Below are positions 25,626-41,923 of a DNA stretch of 64,000 nt, piece by piece. Origin of the DNA: Shouchella miscanthi (lineage in GTDB: Bacteria; Bacillota; Bacilli; Bacillales; Bacillaceae_D); the NCBI RefSeq assembly GCF_007725405.1, contig NZ_CP042163.1, forward strand, positions 2,108,001 through 2,172,000, read 5' to 3'. A program made the position numbers and the translations under genes. How positions within the stretch are numbered: position 1 is the first letter of the stretch; every line of letters begins with the position of its first letter. The notes under the pieces were generated by a model that searched no databases, was not told the DNA's origin, and saw nothing but the letters and a program-made list of their open reading frames with translations.

Positions 25626-27011
25626 TTAAATGAATAGAGACACAGTGATCGCTAATAAAAAGACAATAGCTGTTTTAAAAATGGTAAGCACGAAAATATC
25701 TTTATAAGATTGCCGGTGCGTTAGTCCTGTAATGGCAAGCAGTGTAATAACGGCTCCGTTATGCGGCAATGTATCCATGCCTCCTGAAGCCATGGAGGCA
25801 AATCGGTGCAACAACTCTGGACTTATTCCCATTGTATCCGCTACTTGCAAATAGTAAGAACCCATTAATTCAAGTGCAATCGACAATCCTCCAGAAGCTG
25901 ACCCTGTAATACCAGCAAGTACGTTAACTGCAATTGTTTCTGAAAGTATGGGATTATCGCTTGCTCGAAATACCCATTCTGAAATGGCACTAAATCCAGG
26001 AAGCTTACTAACAACATTCCCAAATCCAACTTCCGACGCTGTATTAAAGATAGCTAACAACGCACCAGTCGCTGCCGTTGTTAGTCCTTGAGCTAAAGTC
26101 AAACGTATTTTTTTCATATTAATTAGCATGGCTGCTAAGATACCTATAGTAAGTGCAATGATCAATGACCAGTTAGAAACAACTGTTCCGACGTCACCAA
26201 TGCCATATGTATTCTCTAACATGGAAGGATCATACCAATTACGAACAGATAAAGGTGTTCGACTAAAAATAAAGTTAAAAATAATGACAAGTAGAAGCGG
26301 TACGATTGATAACCAAAATGAAGGTAGTGTTTTTTCATCAATTGGTTCTGGTTCATTTTTATGATGACTGCCATAGCCTTCCCCTTGAGCAAGGGCTTTC
26401 TTGCGTTGACGTTCTAACCACCACATACCAATGCTTAAAATCAGTAAGGTGCATGTTAAGCCAACGAGAGGTGCTGCATATGCATCTGTTCCAAAATAGC
26501 TTGTCGGGATAATATTTTGGATTTGTGGTGTTCCAGGCATAGAGTCCATTGTAAACGTAAATGCTCCTAGAGCAATGGAGGCAGGTATTAAGCGTTTTGG
26601 AATAGCAGCTTCTTTAAATATTGCAGCGGCAAATGGGTAAACGGCAAAAGCCACAACAAAGAGCGAAACTCCTCCATAAGTCAATGCTGCGCATGCAAAA
26701 ACAACTGCAAGAATTGCCCTTTTCTGACCGAAAGATCGAACAATGCAATGAGCAATCGAAGCTGCCGCCCCCGTCATATCCATAATTTTTCCGAAAACAG
26801 CCCCTAATAAGAAAATCGGAAAAAAAGTTTTGATGTAATTTGCGGCATTCGTCATATATGTTTCTGTGTAGCTTGGTAATAATGCCCCTCCTGATAATAC
26901 AACGGCTAACAATGTAACAAGCGGCGCAATAATAATAACAGGGTATCCTCTATACGCTAAAAAAATGAGTAGACCAAGTGAAAGTAAAATGGCGACAATA
27001 TCAATAAACAT
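25626..27011 (-). CDS. GntP-family permease, probable 3-hydroxybutyrate transporter
   Basis: A 461-residue transporter with about 12-14 membrane helices. GntP family features include FFPIFLLGAVFGKIMDMTGA, the re-entrant-like GGVSLFVVAFAVYPFAAAIF and DSMPGTPQIQNIIPTSYFGT (its first part), and SGGMDTLPHNGAVITLLAIT near the C-terminus. GntP proteins import gluconate, serine or hydroxy acids. The adjacent sigma-54 activator and a 3-hydroxybutyrate dehydrogenase point to hydroxybutyrate, as in the Bacillus yxjC-yxjF association. It has a sigma-54 promoter at 27083-27099 and a cre site between promoter and start. Confidence 0.85.
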   Translation of the reverse strand: MFIDIVAILLSLGLLIFLAYRGYPVIIIAPLVTLLAVVLSGGALLPSYTETYMTNAANYIKTFFPIFLLGAVFGKIMDMTGAAASIAHCIVRSFGQKRAILAVVFACAALTYGGVSLFVVAFAVYPFAAAIFKEAAIPKRLIPASIALGAFTFTMDSMPGTPQIQNIIPTSYFGTDAYAAPLVGLTCTLLILSIGMWWLERQRKKALAQGEGYGSHHKNEPEPIDEKTLPSFWLSIVPLLLVIIFNFIFSRTPLSVRNWYDPSMLENTYGIGDVGTVVSNWSLIIALTIGILAAMLINMKKIRLTLAQGLTTAATGALLAIFNTASEVGFGNVVSKLPGFSAISEWVFRASDNPILSETIAVNVLAGITGSASGGLSIALELMGSYYLQVADTMGISPELLHRFASMASGGMDTLPHNGAVITLLAITGLTHRQSYKDIFVLTIFKTAIVFLLAITVSLFI

Positions 27012-27038
27012 ACATATAGCTCCTTTCTTGTATCGTTA

Positions 27039-27052
27039 TGAAAGCGTTATCA
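27039..27052. promoter_or_regulatory. cre site (CcpA) upstream of the GntP permease
   Basis: TGAAAGCGTTATCA matches every position of the cre consensus TGWNANCGNTNWCA. It lies downstream of the sigma-54 promoter and 28 bp before the start codon, where CcpA would act as a roadblock during growth on preferred sugars. The same 14-mer occurs at 57184-57197. Confidence 0.8.
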
Positions 27053-27082
27053 AAAAACGATTAGCTTCTTCCTCATTCTTTT

Positions 27083-27099
27083 GCAAAAATCATGCCAAC
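27083..27099 (-). promoter_or_regulatory. Sigma-54 (-24/-12) promoter of the GntP permease
   Basis: On the minus strand TTGGCATGATTTTTGCA carries GG and GC dinucleotides exactly 12 bases apart, matching YTGGCA-N6-TTGCA. It is 72 bp upstream of the permease start. The adjacent sigma-54 activator gene supports the assignment. Confidence 0.85.
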
Positions 27100-27204
27100 G
27101 ATCTTATTAATCCGCACTTGTTTTAAAAGCTTATTTATAAGCAAATCTGTTCTGTAATTGACTTCTTTTTCCGATGCTGTGTTCGATTAGCCGAACATAT
27201 AAAA

Positions 27205-27239
27205 CGTTCCAATTCTATTATTGTTCGAGAATTGGAACG
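27205..27239. promoter_or_regulatory. Candidate activator-binding inverted repeat
   Basis: CGTTCCAATTCT (27205-27216) and AGAATTGGAACG (27228-27239) are perfect 12-bp arms with an 11-base gap. It lies about 106-156 bp upstream of the permease sigma-54 promoter, the usual place for an enhancer-binding protein. A smaller GTTCG...CGAAC repeat lies at 27181-27196. It could instead be part of the activator gene's terminator region. Confidence 0.5.
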
Positions 27240-27257
27240 CCATAGGAAATCTAAAAA

Positions 27258-27286
27258 AACCGTCCTTCTCATTCGAGAAAGCGGTT
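27258..27286 (-). terminator. Terminator of the sigma-54 activator gene
   Basis: On the minus strand AACCG...CGGTT flanks an imperfect CTTTCTC/GAGAAGG inner stem, and T7 follows. Confidence 0.65.
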
Positions 27287-27293
27287 CTGACGT

Positions 27294-28955
27294 TTATGGC
27301 AACTGGTGTTTAGCAAGCTTTTCATAGAGCGTCGTCCGGCCAATGCCAAGATGTTTAGCTGCTTCAGACTTATTGCCTTTTGCATTCTTTAAGCTTTGTA
27401 CAATTGCTTCTTTTTCCGCATGTTCTAACTGAGTTGCTAAAGGTCGAATGTCCGCACAATGCCCCTGCTTTCGTTTCAATTCTTTTGGGAGGTAAGTTGG
27501 TGTAAACCAATCCCCAGGGTTCATTAAAGTTAAAGCGCGTTCCACGATATTTTCTAACTCACGAATATTCCCAGGAAACTGGTAGTTTGTCAACAAATGC
27601 ATCGTTTGAGAATCAACTCCTTTACTAGTCACCCCCAATATCGCCTCATATTTCGCTAATAGAAAATGAACAAGGTGTTCAATATCTGCCTTGCGGTCAC
27701 GCAAAGCAGGTATTTTAAGTTCAATTACATTGAGACGATAATACAAATCAAGGCGAAACTCTCCTTTTTCTACAAGTGTTTGAAGTGATTGGTTTGTAGC
27801 AGCGACGACCCGTACATCAACTGATTTCGTCGTTAGACCACCTACACGTTCTACTTCTCTTTCCTGAAGAACACGAAGAAGTTTGACTTGCATATGTAGC
27901 GGAAGCTCGCCAATTTCATCAAGAAAAATAGTCCCACCGTCCGCCATTTCAAACTTTCCGAGCTTGCCGCCTTTTTTCGCTCCTGTAAATGAGCCCTCTT
28001 CATAGCCAAATAACTCAGCTTCAAGTAAGTCGTTCGGAATAGCAGCGCAATTTACTTTTACAAAAACCCCCATAGATCTAGAACTTGCCTGATGTATAGA
28101 GTGGGCAAAAAGCTCTTTTCCTGTACCGCTTTCTCCTAGTAAAAGAATAGTTGCCTGTCCTCTTGCGGCCTTCTTCGCCTCTTCTATTACATCTACGAAT
28201 GCTCTACTTTCTCCAATTAAGTGTTGAAAAGAATAAGATGCTTTATTTCGATCTCGGAATTCACCTTTGTATTTACGGACCTCTTTCTCTAATGCGTTTA
28301 ATCGACGAAAAAGCGCTGTAAATTGTCCAATGTTTTTAAATAATAACTTTCCAACTGCCCCAACAAGCTTTTCGTCCTGATACATGGGTGTTCGAGTAAC
28401 GATGATATAATTGTTTCCCACCTTTTGTAGTTGAGCGGTCTCTTCTACTCCTGACTTTGCCACTATGTGCATACGGGTATTTGGAATTACCTCTGTAACA
28501 TGTTTTCCAATGGACTCAGCCTGATTGATCTCAATAAAATCAGCATATGCTTGTGAAAATACTTGAACATAGCCATCTTTATCAACCATTACCAACCCAT
28601 CGTATGTATGTTCAATCATATTAAGAAGGTTGCGCTCTTGAGCCTTTTCATTTGAAGCGGTTACATTCTTTGTGATGCTTAAAATATAGAGTATACTTTC
28701 TACTCCTTTTATAGATATCGTTTCTTTTTGAACATTTACACTATCCCCCATCTGTTTAATTGCTGCACATATATGAGGAATCCATTCTTTTTCAAAAGAA
28801 GAGTGGTTACTTGCTCGGTAGTCATTCAATACTAATAGTTTTTCAGCAACAGTGTTAGAAGCGATCAGCGAAATGTCATTACGGACCACAAAAACAGCTG
28901 TCCATTCATGGTCGCTACCGCATTCTAATAAAGTGGCTAATTGTTGACGATCCAT
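27294..28955 (-). CDS. Sigma-54-dependent activator (PAS, AAA+, Fis HTH)
   Basis: This 553-residue enhancer-binding protein has a sensory N-terminus with a PAS domain at about 108-215, a sigma-54 interaction AAA+ domain (Walker A GESGTGKE near 274-281, GSFTGA near 321-326, Walker B GTIFLDEIGE near 341-350), and a C-terminal Fis HTH (NKSEAAKHLGIGRTTLYEKL). The sigma-54 contact loop is GSFTGA instead of the common GAFTGA, a variant seen in active members. It lies between and divergent from the dehydrogenase gene, with sigma-54 promoters on both neighbours, so it is probably their activator, sensing hydroxybutyrate or acetoacetate. Confidence 0.9.
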   Translation of the reverse strand: MDRQQLATLLECGSDHEWTAVFVVRNDISLIASNTVAEKLLVLNDYRASNHSSFEKEWIPHICAAIKQMGDSVNVQKETISIKGVESILYILSITKNVTASNEKAQERNLLNMIEHTYDGLVMVDKDGYVQVFSQAYADFIEINQAESIGKHVTEVIPNTRMHIVAKSGVEETAQLQKVGNNYIIVTRTPMYQDEKLVGAVGKLLFKNIGQFTALFRRLNALEKEVRKYKGEFRDRNKASYSFQHLIGESRAFVDVIEEAKKAARGQATILLLGESGTGKELFAHSIHQASSRSMGVFVKVNCAAIPNDLLEAELFGYEEGSFTGAKKGGKLGKFEMADGGTIFLDEIGELPLHMQVKLLRVLQEREVERVGGLTTKSVDVRVVAATNQSLQTLVEKGEFRLDLYYRLNVIELKIPALRDRKADIEHLVHFLLAKYEAILGVTSKGVDSQTMHLLTNYQFPGNIRELENIVERALTLMNPGDWFTPTYLPKELKRKQGHCADIRPLATQLEHAEKEAIVQSLKNAKGNKSEAAKHLGIGRTTLYEKLAKHQLP

Positions 28956-29054
28956 CTCTCTCTTCCCTTCTTCTACCTCACTTGTCCCAAAGAGTATACC
29001 ATACAGCTATCTTTTAAAAGCACAGCCTATAGTTTTTTAGAACCTAAATGTGTA

Positions 29055-29071
29055 TTGGCATAAAATTTGCA
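29055..29071 (+). promoter_or_regulatory. Sigma-54 promoter of the 3-hydroxybutyrate dehydrogenase gene
   Basis: TTGGCATAAAATTTGCA has GG at 29057-29058 and GC at 29069-29070, exactly 12 bases apart, matching YTGGCA-N6-TTGCA. The dehydrogenase start is 56 bp downstream. Confidence 0.85.
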
Positions 29072-29126
29072 TGGACACTACAGAGGATCTAGTTACTATA
29101 TGGACAGTTACTTAGGAGGTAAAAAC

Positions 29127-29906
29127 ATGAAGAATAGCGAACAAGTTGTGGTAATTACAGGGGCAGCCAGTGGTATTGGCTTTCAACTTGCTCAAAGTTT
29201 TGCATCAAACGGAGCAAAAGTCGTGTTAGCAGATCGTGACGAGACACGCGTCAAACAAGCAGCAGCTCAATTGGTTGCTAAGGGTTATACAGCCCACCCT
29301 ATTGTTGTCGATGTGACAAAAGAGGAAGATATTAAGCAAATGATTCAATTTACTGTAACACAATGCGGACGTTTAGATGTCTTGGTTAATAATGCAGGGA
29401 TGCAGCATATTGCTCCTCTTGAACAATATGATACAGAACGCTATCGACTTCTCCTTTCAATTATGCTAGTGGGCCCATTTATGGCTATAAAGCATGCCAT
29501 GCCTATAATGAAGAAACAAGGGTACGGACGAATTATTAACATGTCCTCTATTAATGGGATAATCGGCTTTGCCGGAAAAGCGGCTTACAATAGTGCTAAA
29601 CATGGTATTATTGGCTTGTCTAAAGTAGCTGCCCTTGAATCTGCAGAGTGTAACATTACTGTAAACTGTATTGCTCCTGGTTATATAGATACGCCACTCG
29701 TACGAGCTCAATTAAAGGATCTAGCCTTTACTCGTAAAGTTGATGAAAAAAGAGTATTAGAAGACGTTATTTATCCACTTGTTCCGCAGAAACGGTTAAT
29801 CACAGTTGAGGAAGTTGCAAGTATGGCGATTTATCTATGCTCCGAAGCAGCAAAAGGGATAACTGGTCAAACATTGGTTATTGATGGCGGCTACACAGTT
29901 CAATAA
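29127..29906 (+). CDS. 3-hydroxybutyrate dehydrogenase (SDR family)
   Basis: A 259-residue SDR. TGAASGIG at 11-18 binds NAD, NNAG is at 88-91, and the catalytic residues are Ser141, Tyr154 and Lys158 (YNSAK). The segment PGYIDTPLVRAQLKDLA and the later VIYPLVPQKRL are typical for D-3-hydroxybutyrate dehydrogenases, which oxidise the substrate to acetoacetate. ATG 29127 follows TTAGGAGGT; the longer frame from 29067 would overlap the promoter and is rejected. The CoA-transferase genes often next to it are not in the window. Confidence 0.9.
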   Translation: MKNSEQVVVITGAASGIGFQLAQSFASNGAKVVLADRDETRVKQAAAQLVAKGYTAHPIVVDVTKEEDIKQMIQFTVTQCGRLDVLVNNAGMQHIAPLEQYDTERYRLLLSIMLVGPFMAIKHAMPIMKKQGYGRIINMSSINGIIGFAGKAAYNSAKHGIIGLSKVAALESAECNITVNCIAPGYIDTPLVRAQLKDLAFTRKVDEKRVLEDVIYPLVPQKRLITVEEVASMAIYLCSEAAKGITGQTLVIDGGYTVQ

Positions 29907-29970
29907 AACATCGTCACTAAGTAGACGCAGTTTTAATTCTTTAAAAACCATTCCATTCAGCTTTTATAAA

Positions 29971-30012
29971 AAACCCACAGTATTTTACCGACTACGTAAA
30001 AACTGTGGGTTT
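29971..30012. terminator. Bidirectional terminator
   Basis: AAACCCACAGTATTTTAC (29971-29988) pairs with GTAAAAACTGTGGGTTT (29996-30012) with a single bulge, followed by AAATTTTTT. It serves the dehydrogenase on the plus strand and the collagen gene on the minus strand. Confidence 0.8.
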
Positions 30013-30061
30013 AAATTTTTTATACAAAGATTTTTTACAATGCCCTATACATAAAACAATT

Positions 30062-37744
<7,683 letters not shown>

Positions 37745-37917
37745 TTATATAGATATATTTTTATATGTAGGAAAAAAAGGCTTACTAAATGTTATTCAAA
37801 AGTTATGTAATTGTGTATTGTTTGAAATGAAGTTCCTACGATTTTAAGTTTTTAGGGCTAATAAAGAATGTAGCCCTCTTAATAAAAAGTATATTTTCTT
37901 GCGAAGTTAAATACGAA

Positions 37918-37945
37918 AAGCCCAGATAATTTCATATCTGGGCTT
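37918..37945 (-). terminator. Terminator of the ascorbate-type PTS operon
   Basis: AAGCCCAGATA (37918-37928) and TATCTGGGCTT (37935-37945) form a perfect 11-bp stem; on the minus strand TTCGTATT follows. The stretch between it and the collagen gene start (37736-37917) holds the collagen promoter region and no gene. Confidence 0.8.
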
Positions 37946-37984
37946 GAATCTGAACGATTATATTGTAAAAAAGAGAAGGCCACT

Positions 37985-39346
37985 TTAAGAGTGGTCTGTC
38001 CTAGTTGGTTTTTTTCTCGTTTTTATTCCAATTAAGAAGAATGCTGCAATAACTGCTAAGACGATAACGGTAAATGCAATAGTCGAGTTTAGTTGTTGGC
38101 TAAGTATGCCAAGTGCAATTCCTACTACTCCAAAGTCTGAATCACCAAACGTTGTACTTTGGAATCCAAGATCACCGAGGACAGGTAATAATAGAGCTGG
38201 TAAGAAACTAATAAAAACTCCGTTTACCATAGCCCCAATAATTGCTCCGCGTCTTCCACCAGTAGCATTCCCGAAAACCCCAGCTGCTGCACCTGTAAAG
38301 AAATGAGGTACTAGCCCTGGTACTATTACTGCTAAACCAAAGAGTGGTAGAAACATCATACTTATTAAACCAGCAGCGAAACTAAACAAAAACCCTATAA
38401 TAACAGCGTTGTTTGCAAATGGGAAAACAGCTGGTGCATCAAGTGCTGGCTTGGCATTTGGCACAATTTTGTCGGCAATCCCTTTAAAAGCAGGGACAAT
38501 TTCTCCGAGCAACATTCTAACACCTGTAAGAATAATGTAAACGCCAGCAGCAAAGGCTAAAGCTTGCATAAGAGAAAACACAAGAAAGTTTTGTCCGCCA
38601 CTCAACTGTGATTCAATGAATTCACTTCCCGTAAATAATGAAACGACAAGGAATAAAATGATCATCGTTAAGGATACTGCAACAGTGGTATCTCTTAAGA
38701 ATCCAAGTGATTTAGGTACTTTTATTTCTTCTGTTGATTTTTCTTTATTGCCAAACCATTTTCCGATCGTTGCAGAAGCGTAATAGCCGAATGAACCAAA
38801 ATGGCCAACAGCAATATCATCAGAACCTGTGATCTCACGAGTGAATGGTTGAAGCATAGCCGGCAGAAGCACCATTAGTGATCCTAGAATGATAGCGCCA
38901 AGTACGACCATTGGTACTCCAGCCATACCAGCAGTAGTTAAAATAACGGCTATTAAGCAAGCCATAAACATGATGTGGTGTCCAGTTAAAAAGATGTACT
39001 TAAAGGGTGTAATACGAGCAAAAAGAATATTTGCCATCATACCGAATAACATAATCATCGCTGTTTCAGTCCCAAATGCATCTTGCGCGATGGCAACAAT
39101 TACTTCGTTATTTGGTATGACACCGTTTACATTGAACGCATGATTAAACATCGCACTAAATTGATCTAATGATTGTGTAATGACCATGGCACCTGCTCCT
39201 AAAATAACAAAGCCCAGTACGGTTTTTAAGGTTCCTGACACTACATCGGCAACTGCTTTTCTCTGAGCAAGTAAGCCGATGAGTGCAAAAAGACCAACGA
39301 GTAGTTCAGGAGTGCCTAAGAGATCATTCATGATGAAATCAATCAT
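37985..39346 (-). CDS. ulaA: PTS EIIC, ascorbate (UlaA/SgaT) family
   Basis: A 453-residue membrane protein with about 11 helices, of the UlaA type. Features include the pre-TM LLGTPELLVGLFALIGLLAQ, the HHIMFMACLIAV helix, and the GHFGSFGYYASATIGKWFGN loop near 190-210 that belongs to the substrate site region. It would take up and, with UlaB, phosphorylate L-ascorbate or a similar sugar acid. It lies 20 bases after the EIIB gene. The ulaDEF catabolic genes are not in the window. Confidence 0.88.
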   Translation of the reverse strand: MIDFIMNDLLGTPELLVGLFALIGLLAQRKAVADVVSGTLKTVLGFVILGAGAMVITQSLDQFSAMFNHAFNVNGVIPNNEVIVAIAQDAFGTETAMIMLFGMMANILFARITPFKYIFLTGHHIMFMACLIAVILTTAGMAGVPMVVLGAIILGSLMVLLPAMLQPFTREITGSDDIAVGHFGSFGYYASATIGKWFGNKEKSTEEIKVPKSLGFLRDTTVAVSLTMIILFLVVSLFTGSEFIESQLSGGQNFLVFSLMQALAFAAGVYIILTGVRMLLGEIVPAFKGIADKIVPNAKPALDAPAVFPFANNAVIIGFLFSFAAGLISMMFLPLFGLAVIVPGLVPHFFTGAAAGVFGNATGGRRGAIIGAMVNGVFISFLPALLLPVLGDLGFQSTTFGDSDFGVVGIALGILSQQLNSTIAFTVIVLAVIAAFFLIGIKTRKKPTRTDHS

Positions 39347-39366
39347 TGGTGACGACCTCCTTTAAC

Positions 39367-39633
39367 TTATACATTTTGATTTAGTACTTCTCGTAATTCG
39401 TTTTTATCAAGTAAGTTTTTTAGTCCCACTACGTTTCGTGAACCATCCCTTAAATTTGAAACAATCTCTTCTGATCCAATATATACATCTGCGTTTTCTG
39501 TTTTAGCTGTTGTTAAGTCCGTGTGGGACACATCTGCTTGTTTATCTAAATCCTTTAGAATTTGCTTTGCATTCATTTCAACAATCATTGAACTTCCTAG
39601 TCCATTTCCACATACGACTAATACTTTTTTCAT
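39367..39633 (-). CDS. ulaB: PTS EIIB, ascorbate (UlaB) family
   Basis: An 88-residue EIIB protein of the lactose/ascorbate class. MKKVLVVCGNGLGSSMIVEM has the phospho-acceptor Cys8 in the P-loop. It accepts phosphate from an EIIA and passes it to the sugar bound by UlaA. Its start overlaps the regulator gene by four bases (ATGA), so the two are translationally coupled. Confidence 0.9.
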   Translation of the reverse strand: MKKVLVVCGNGLGSSMIVEMNAKQILKDLDKQADVSHTDLTTAKTENADVYIGSEEIVSNLRDGSRNVVGLKNLLDKNELREVLNQNV

Positions 39634-41717
39634 TGTTCTTGTCCTCCTTCATTCTCCTTGTGAAGAATGGTTTCAATTTGTGAAGCTGATGTACTTGCCA
39701 AGATCTCTTGAACGTTCTCCTGTTCTGAAAGCAACTCTGAGAGTTGGGATAACGCTTTAAGATGAGTCTCATTATCGATTGCCGCTAAAACAATGATTAT
39801 TTGTGCATTGTGCTTGGCCTCATTAGAAAAAGAAACAGGTTCATTTAGTTTCAACATACTAATTCCAAGCTTTTTAACGCCCTCTTCTGGTCTTGCGTGC
39901 GGCATCGCAATAGATGGCGCGATTACAATATAAGGGCCGTTTGTTGTTACATTGTGAATCATGGCATCAATATAGGACTCATCAATATATTCGTTTCGCA
40001 ATAGCGGCTGAGCAGCTATTGTAATTGCTTCCTGCCAAGAAGAAACGTTTGGCTGGACCTGAATCATGCTCTTGTCTACTATCTCCTGTAACATCGGTTT
40101 ATACACCTCAAGTCTCAATCTAGATGGACGAAAGAATGGTTCTAATTGACGAATTAGCGCATTTCGATCGTGTATATCAGCATTTTTCTCAATAATTTGC
40201 AGAACGCTTTCAAAATCAGACTGCTTTAAGCGTTCAGGATCCATAAAGCTTTGTAACTCACGGAAGATATGTGCCTTTTCGTGATCTCCAAGAATTGCAG
40301 GAACATAAATGATTGGAATGAGAGAATCGCTTATAAAGGTTGTAGAAAATGCGAGATCTACTTTCCTATCGTACTTATTAAACATACGTACCGGAATATA
40401 CGTAAGAAATTCTATCTCGGGTAATAAGACTTCCAATTGCGAGAAAAGCATCGACGAAGCAGCAATTCCATTCTCACAAATCACAACCGCCTTATATGCT
40501 TTTTTTCGATTTTCCCTTTTTCGGTTAATCCATCCCCCAAAGTGCATTGCAATAAGCGCAACTTCTTCGCTTGGAATTGGTCGCTTCATGTACTCTTCGA
40601 GAGGTTTTAAAGCTTGTTCAGTCAATGTATAGATTTCTTTAAGCTGGTGTTCAATTAATGGTAAATACCGATGATTGAGTTGTTCATTATATTTTAATCT
40701 GTAATAGGCCGGTTTAATGTGTGCTACTAAATTCTTGTATAAGCGGTCTTTTTCTTGAAAATTAACCCCACTATGATATTCAAAGCGTTCAATGATCTCT
40801 TTCGTTAACGTAAGCACATCAGTTTGTTCATCTTGTCGATCCCGGGTATGAATATCCGTCACCCGTGAGCTTAACAGCCGAATCACAAATAAAATGCACT
40901 CAGGTTGCTTCAATAAACGAAAGCCTTGATGAGCAAGACGTTCAGACATTTGTTCTACAACCTTGTAAGCCTGTGAATGAAGAAGTACTTGCTGTTCCTC
41001 TACTTCTATCCATAGCTTGTTAATTGATCGATAAGACAAAAAAAGAATTGATAGCTTTAAAGACATTGCTACTTGTTCATTAAATGTTAGTGATAACGTT
41101 TGCTCCAGACGTTCAATTTCTTTACGAAGCCGTTGTTCTATATTGTCTATTTGAGGTTCCACTAGATTAAAAAGCAACGTTTTTACTTCATTAAGCTCCT
41201 CACCAGCAATAACATAGACAACCGTTTGAATCACTCGCCATATATCAGAATCAGCTCCGTCTATACGATAACCATCTTGTTTCGAACGAATCAGTTCAAC
41301 CTGATACTCATTAAACAGCCTTGAAACGGCAGTTAGATCTTTAAACAATGTTCCGCGACTCACTTGAACGAGATCCATCAATGCTTGAGCCGTTGTATTT
41401 GTTGGCCTGAGCAATAAACTGGCTGCAATGATGTAGTGCCGTTCTAGTTGAGTGAATCGATAATCCCATTGATTTTTTAACGCGATTAAATTAGCTAACC
41501 TAGTCTTCGTGTCAAAAGATAAAGATATACCTTTACGATATTCGCGTTGGATTGGATGTACTTGATTTTCTAACAACCAATAATCAATTTCATTAAAATC
41601 ATTATAAAGTGTACGTTTTGACACGCCGAGACGGGCTGCTAATTCAGCCGGATCGATCGGTGTTTTTGCAGAGTGTAGATAGGATAAAATGGTTATGCGT
41701 CGTTGATCAAGAACCAC
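39630..41717 (-). CDS. PRD-type PTS regulator with EIIB-like and EIIA domains
   Basis: A 695-residue transcription regulator of the BglG/MtlR type. Order: HTH (ILSYLHSAKTPIDPAELAAR, then LGVSKRTLYNDF), a second HTH-like part, two PRD domains (about 180-395) with conserved His, an EIIB-like domain with VVICENGIAASS (Cys414), and a C-terminal EIIA domain (from about 536) with the phosphoryl His607 in AMPHARPE. PTS phosphorylation of the PRDs and EIIA would set its activity according to substrate. No separate EIIA (ulaC) gene accompanies ulaB and ulaA, so its EIIA domain may also donate phosphate to UlaB; that is inference. Confidence 0.87.
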   Translation of the reverse strand: MVLDQRRITILSYLHSAKTPIDPAELAARLGVSKRTLYNDFNEIDYWLLENQVHPIQREYRKGISLSFDTKTRLANLIALKNQWDYRFTQLERHYIIAASLLLRPTNTTAQALMDLVQVSRGTLFKDLTAVSRLFNEYQVELIRSKQDGYRIDGADSDIWRVIQTVVYVIAGEELNEVKTLLFNLVEPQIDNIEQRLRKEIERLEQTLSLTFNEQVAMSLKLSILFLSYRSINKLWIEVEEQQVLLHSQAYKVVEQMSERLAHQGFRLLKQPECILFVIRLLSSRVTDIHTRDRQDEQTDVLTLTKEIIERFEYHSGVNFQEKDRLYKNLVAHIKPAYYRLKYNEQLNHRYLPLIEHQLKEIYTLTEQALKPLEEYMKRPIPSEEVALIAMHFGGWINRKRENRKKAYKAVVICENGIAASSMLFSQLEVLLPEIEFLTYIPVRMFNKYDRKVDLAFSTTFISDSLIPIIYVPAILGDHEKAHIFRELQSFMDPERLKQSDFESVLQIIEKNADIHDRNALIRQLEPFFRPSRLRLEVYKPMLQEIVDKSMIQVQPNVSSWQEAITIAAQPLLRNEYIDESYIDAMIHNVTTNGPYIVIAPSIAMPHARPEEGVKKLGISMLKLNEPVSFSNEAKHNAQIIIVLAAIDNETHLKALSQLSELLSEQENVQEILASTSASQIETILHKENEGGQEQ

Positions 41718-41824
41718 AAAGATTGCTCCTTACAGAATATAATTTTGCACATTATCTCATAACCTAAATGGAGTATAAACGGAAACAATCAAAGTGTTAA
41801 TACGTTTTACCGAACAATAAGCGT

Positions 41825-41837
41825 ACAATTCAATTGT
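41825..41837. promoter_or_regulatory. 13-bp palindrome upstream of the PTS regulator
   Basis: ACAATT-C-AATTGT is a perfect palindrome 108 bp before the regulator start on the minus strand. It is a candidate binding site for the PRD regulator. Confidence 0.35.
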
Positions 41838-41881
41838 GAAAAACTATACGCAGGTTCATGTAGTACTATTATGGACAAAAA

Positions 41882-41908
41882 AGAGAATAACATGAATGGT
41901 TATTCTCT
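41882..41908 (-). terminator. Terminator of the second sugar ABC operon
   Basis: AGAGAATAAC (41882-41891) pairs with GTTATTCTCT (41899-41908); on the minus strand T6 follows. Confidence 0.8.
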
Positions 41909-41923
41909 AAAAAACAGATGAGT

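Noticed and set aside
29067-29126. Longer N-terminus of the 3-hydroxybutyrate dehydrogenase
   Set aside because: It overlaps the -12 element of the sigma-54 promoter and lies upstream of the clear AGGAGGT ribosome site.
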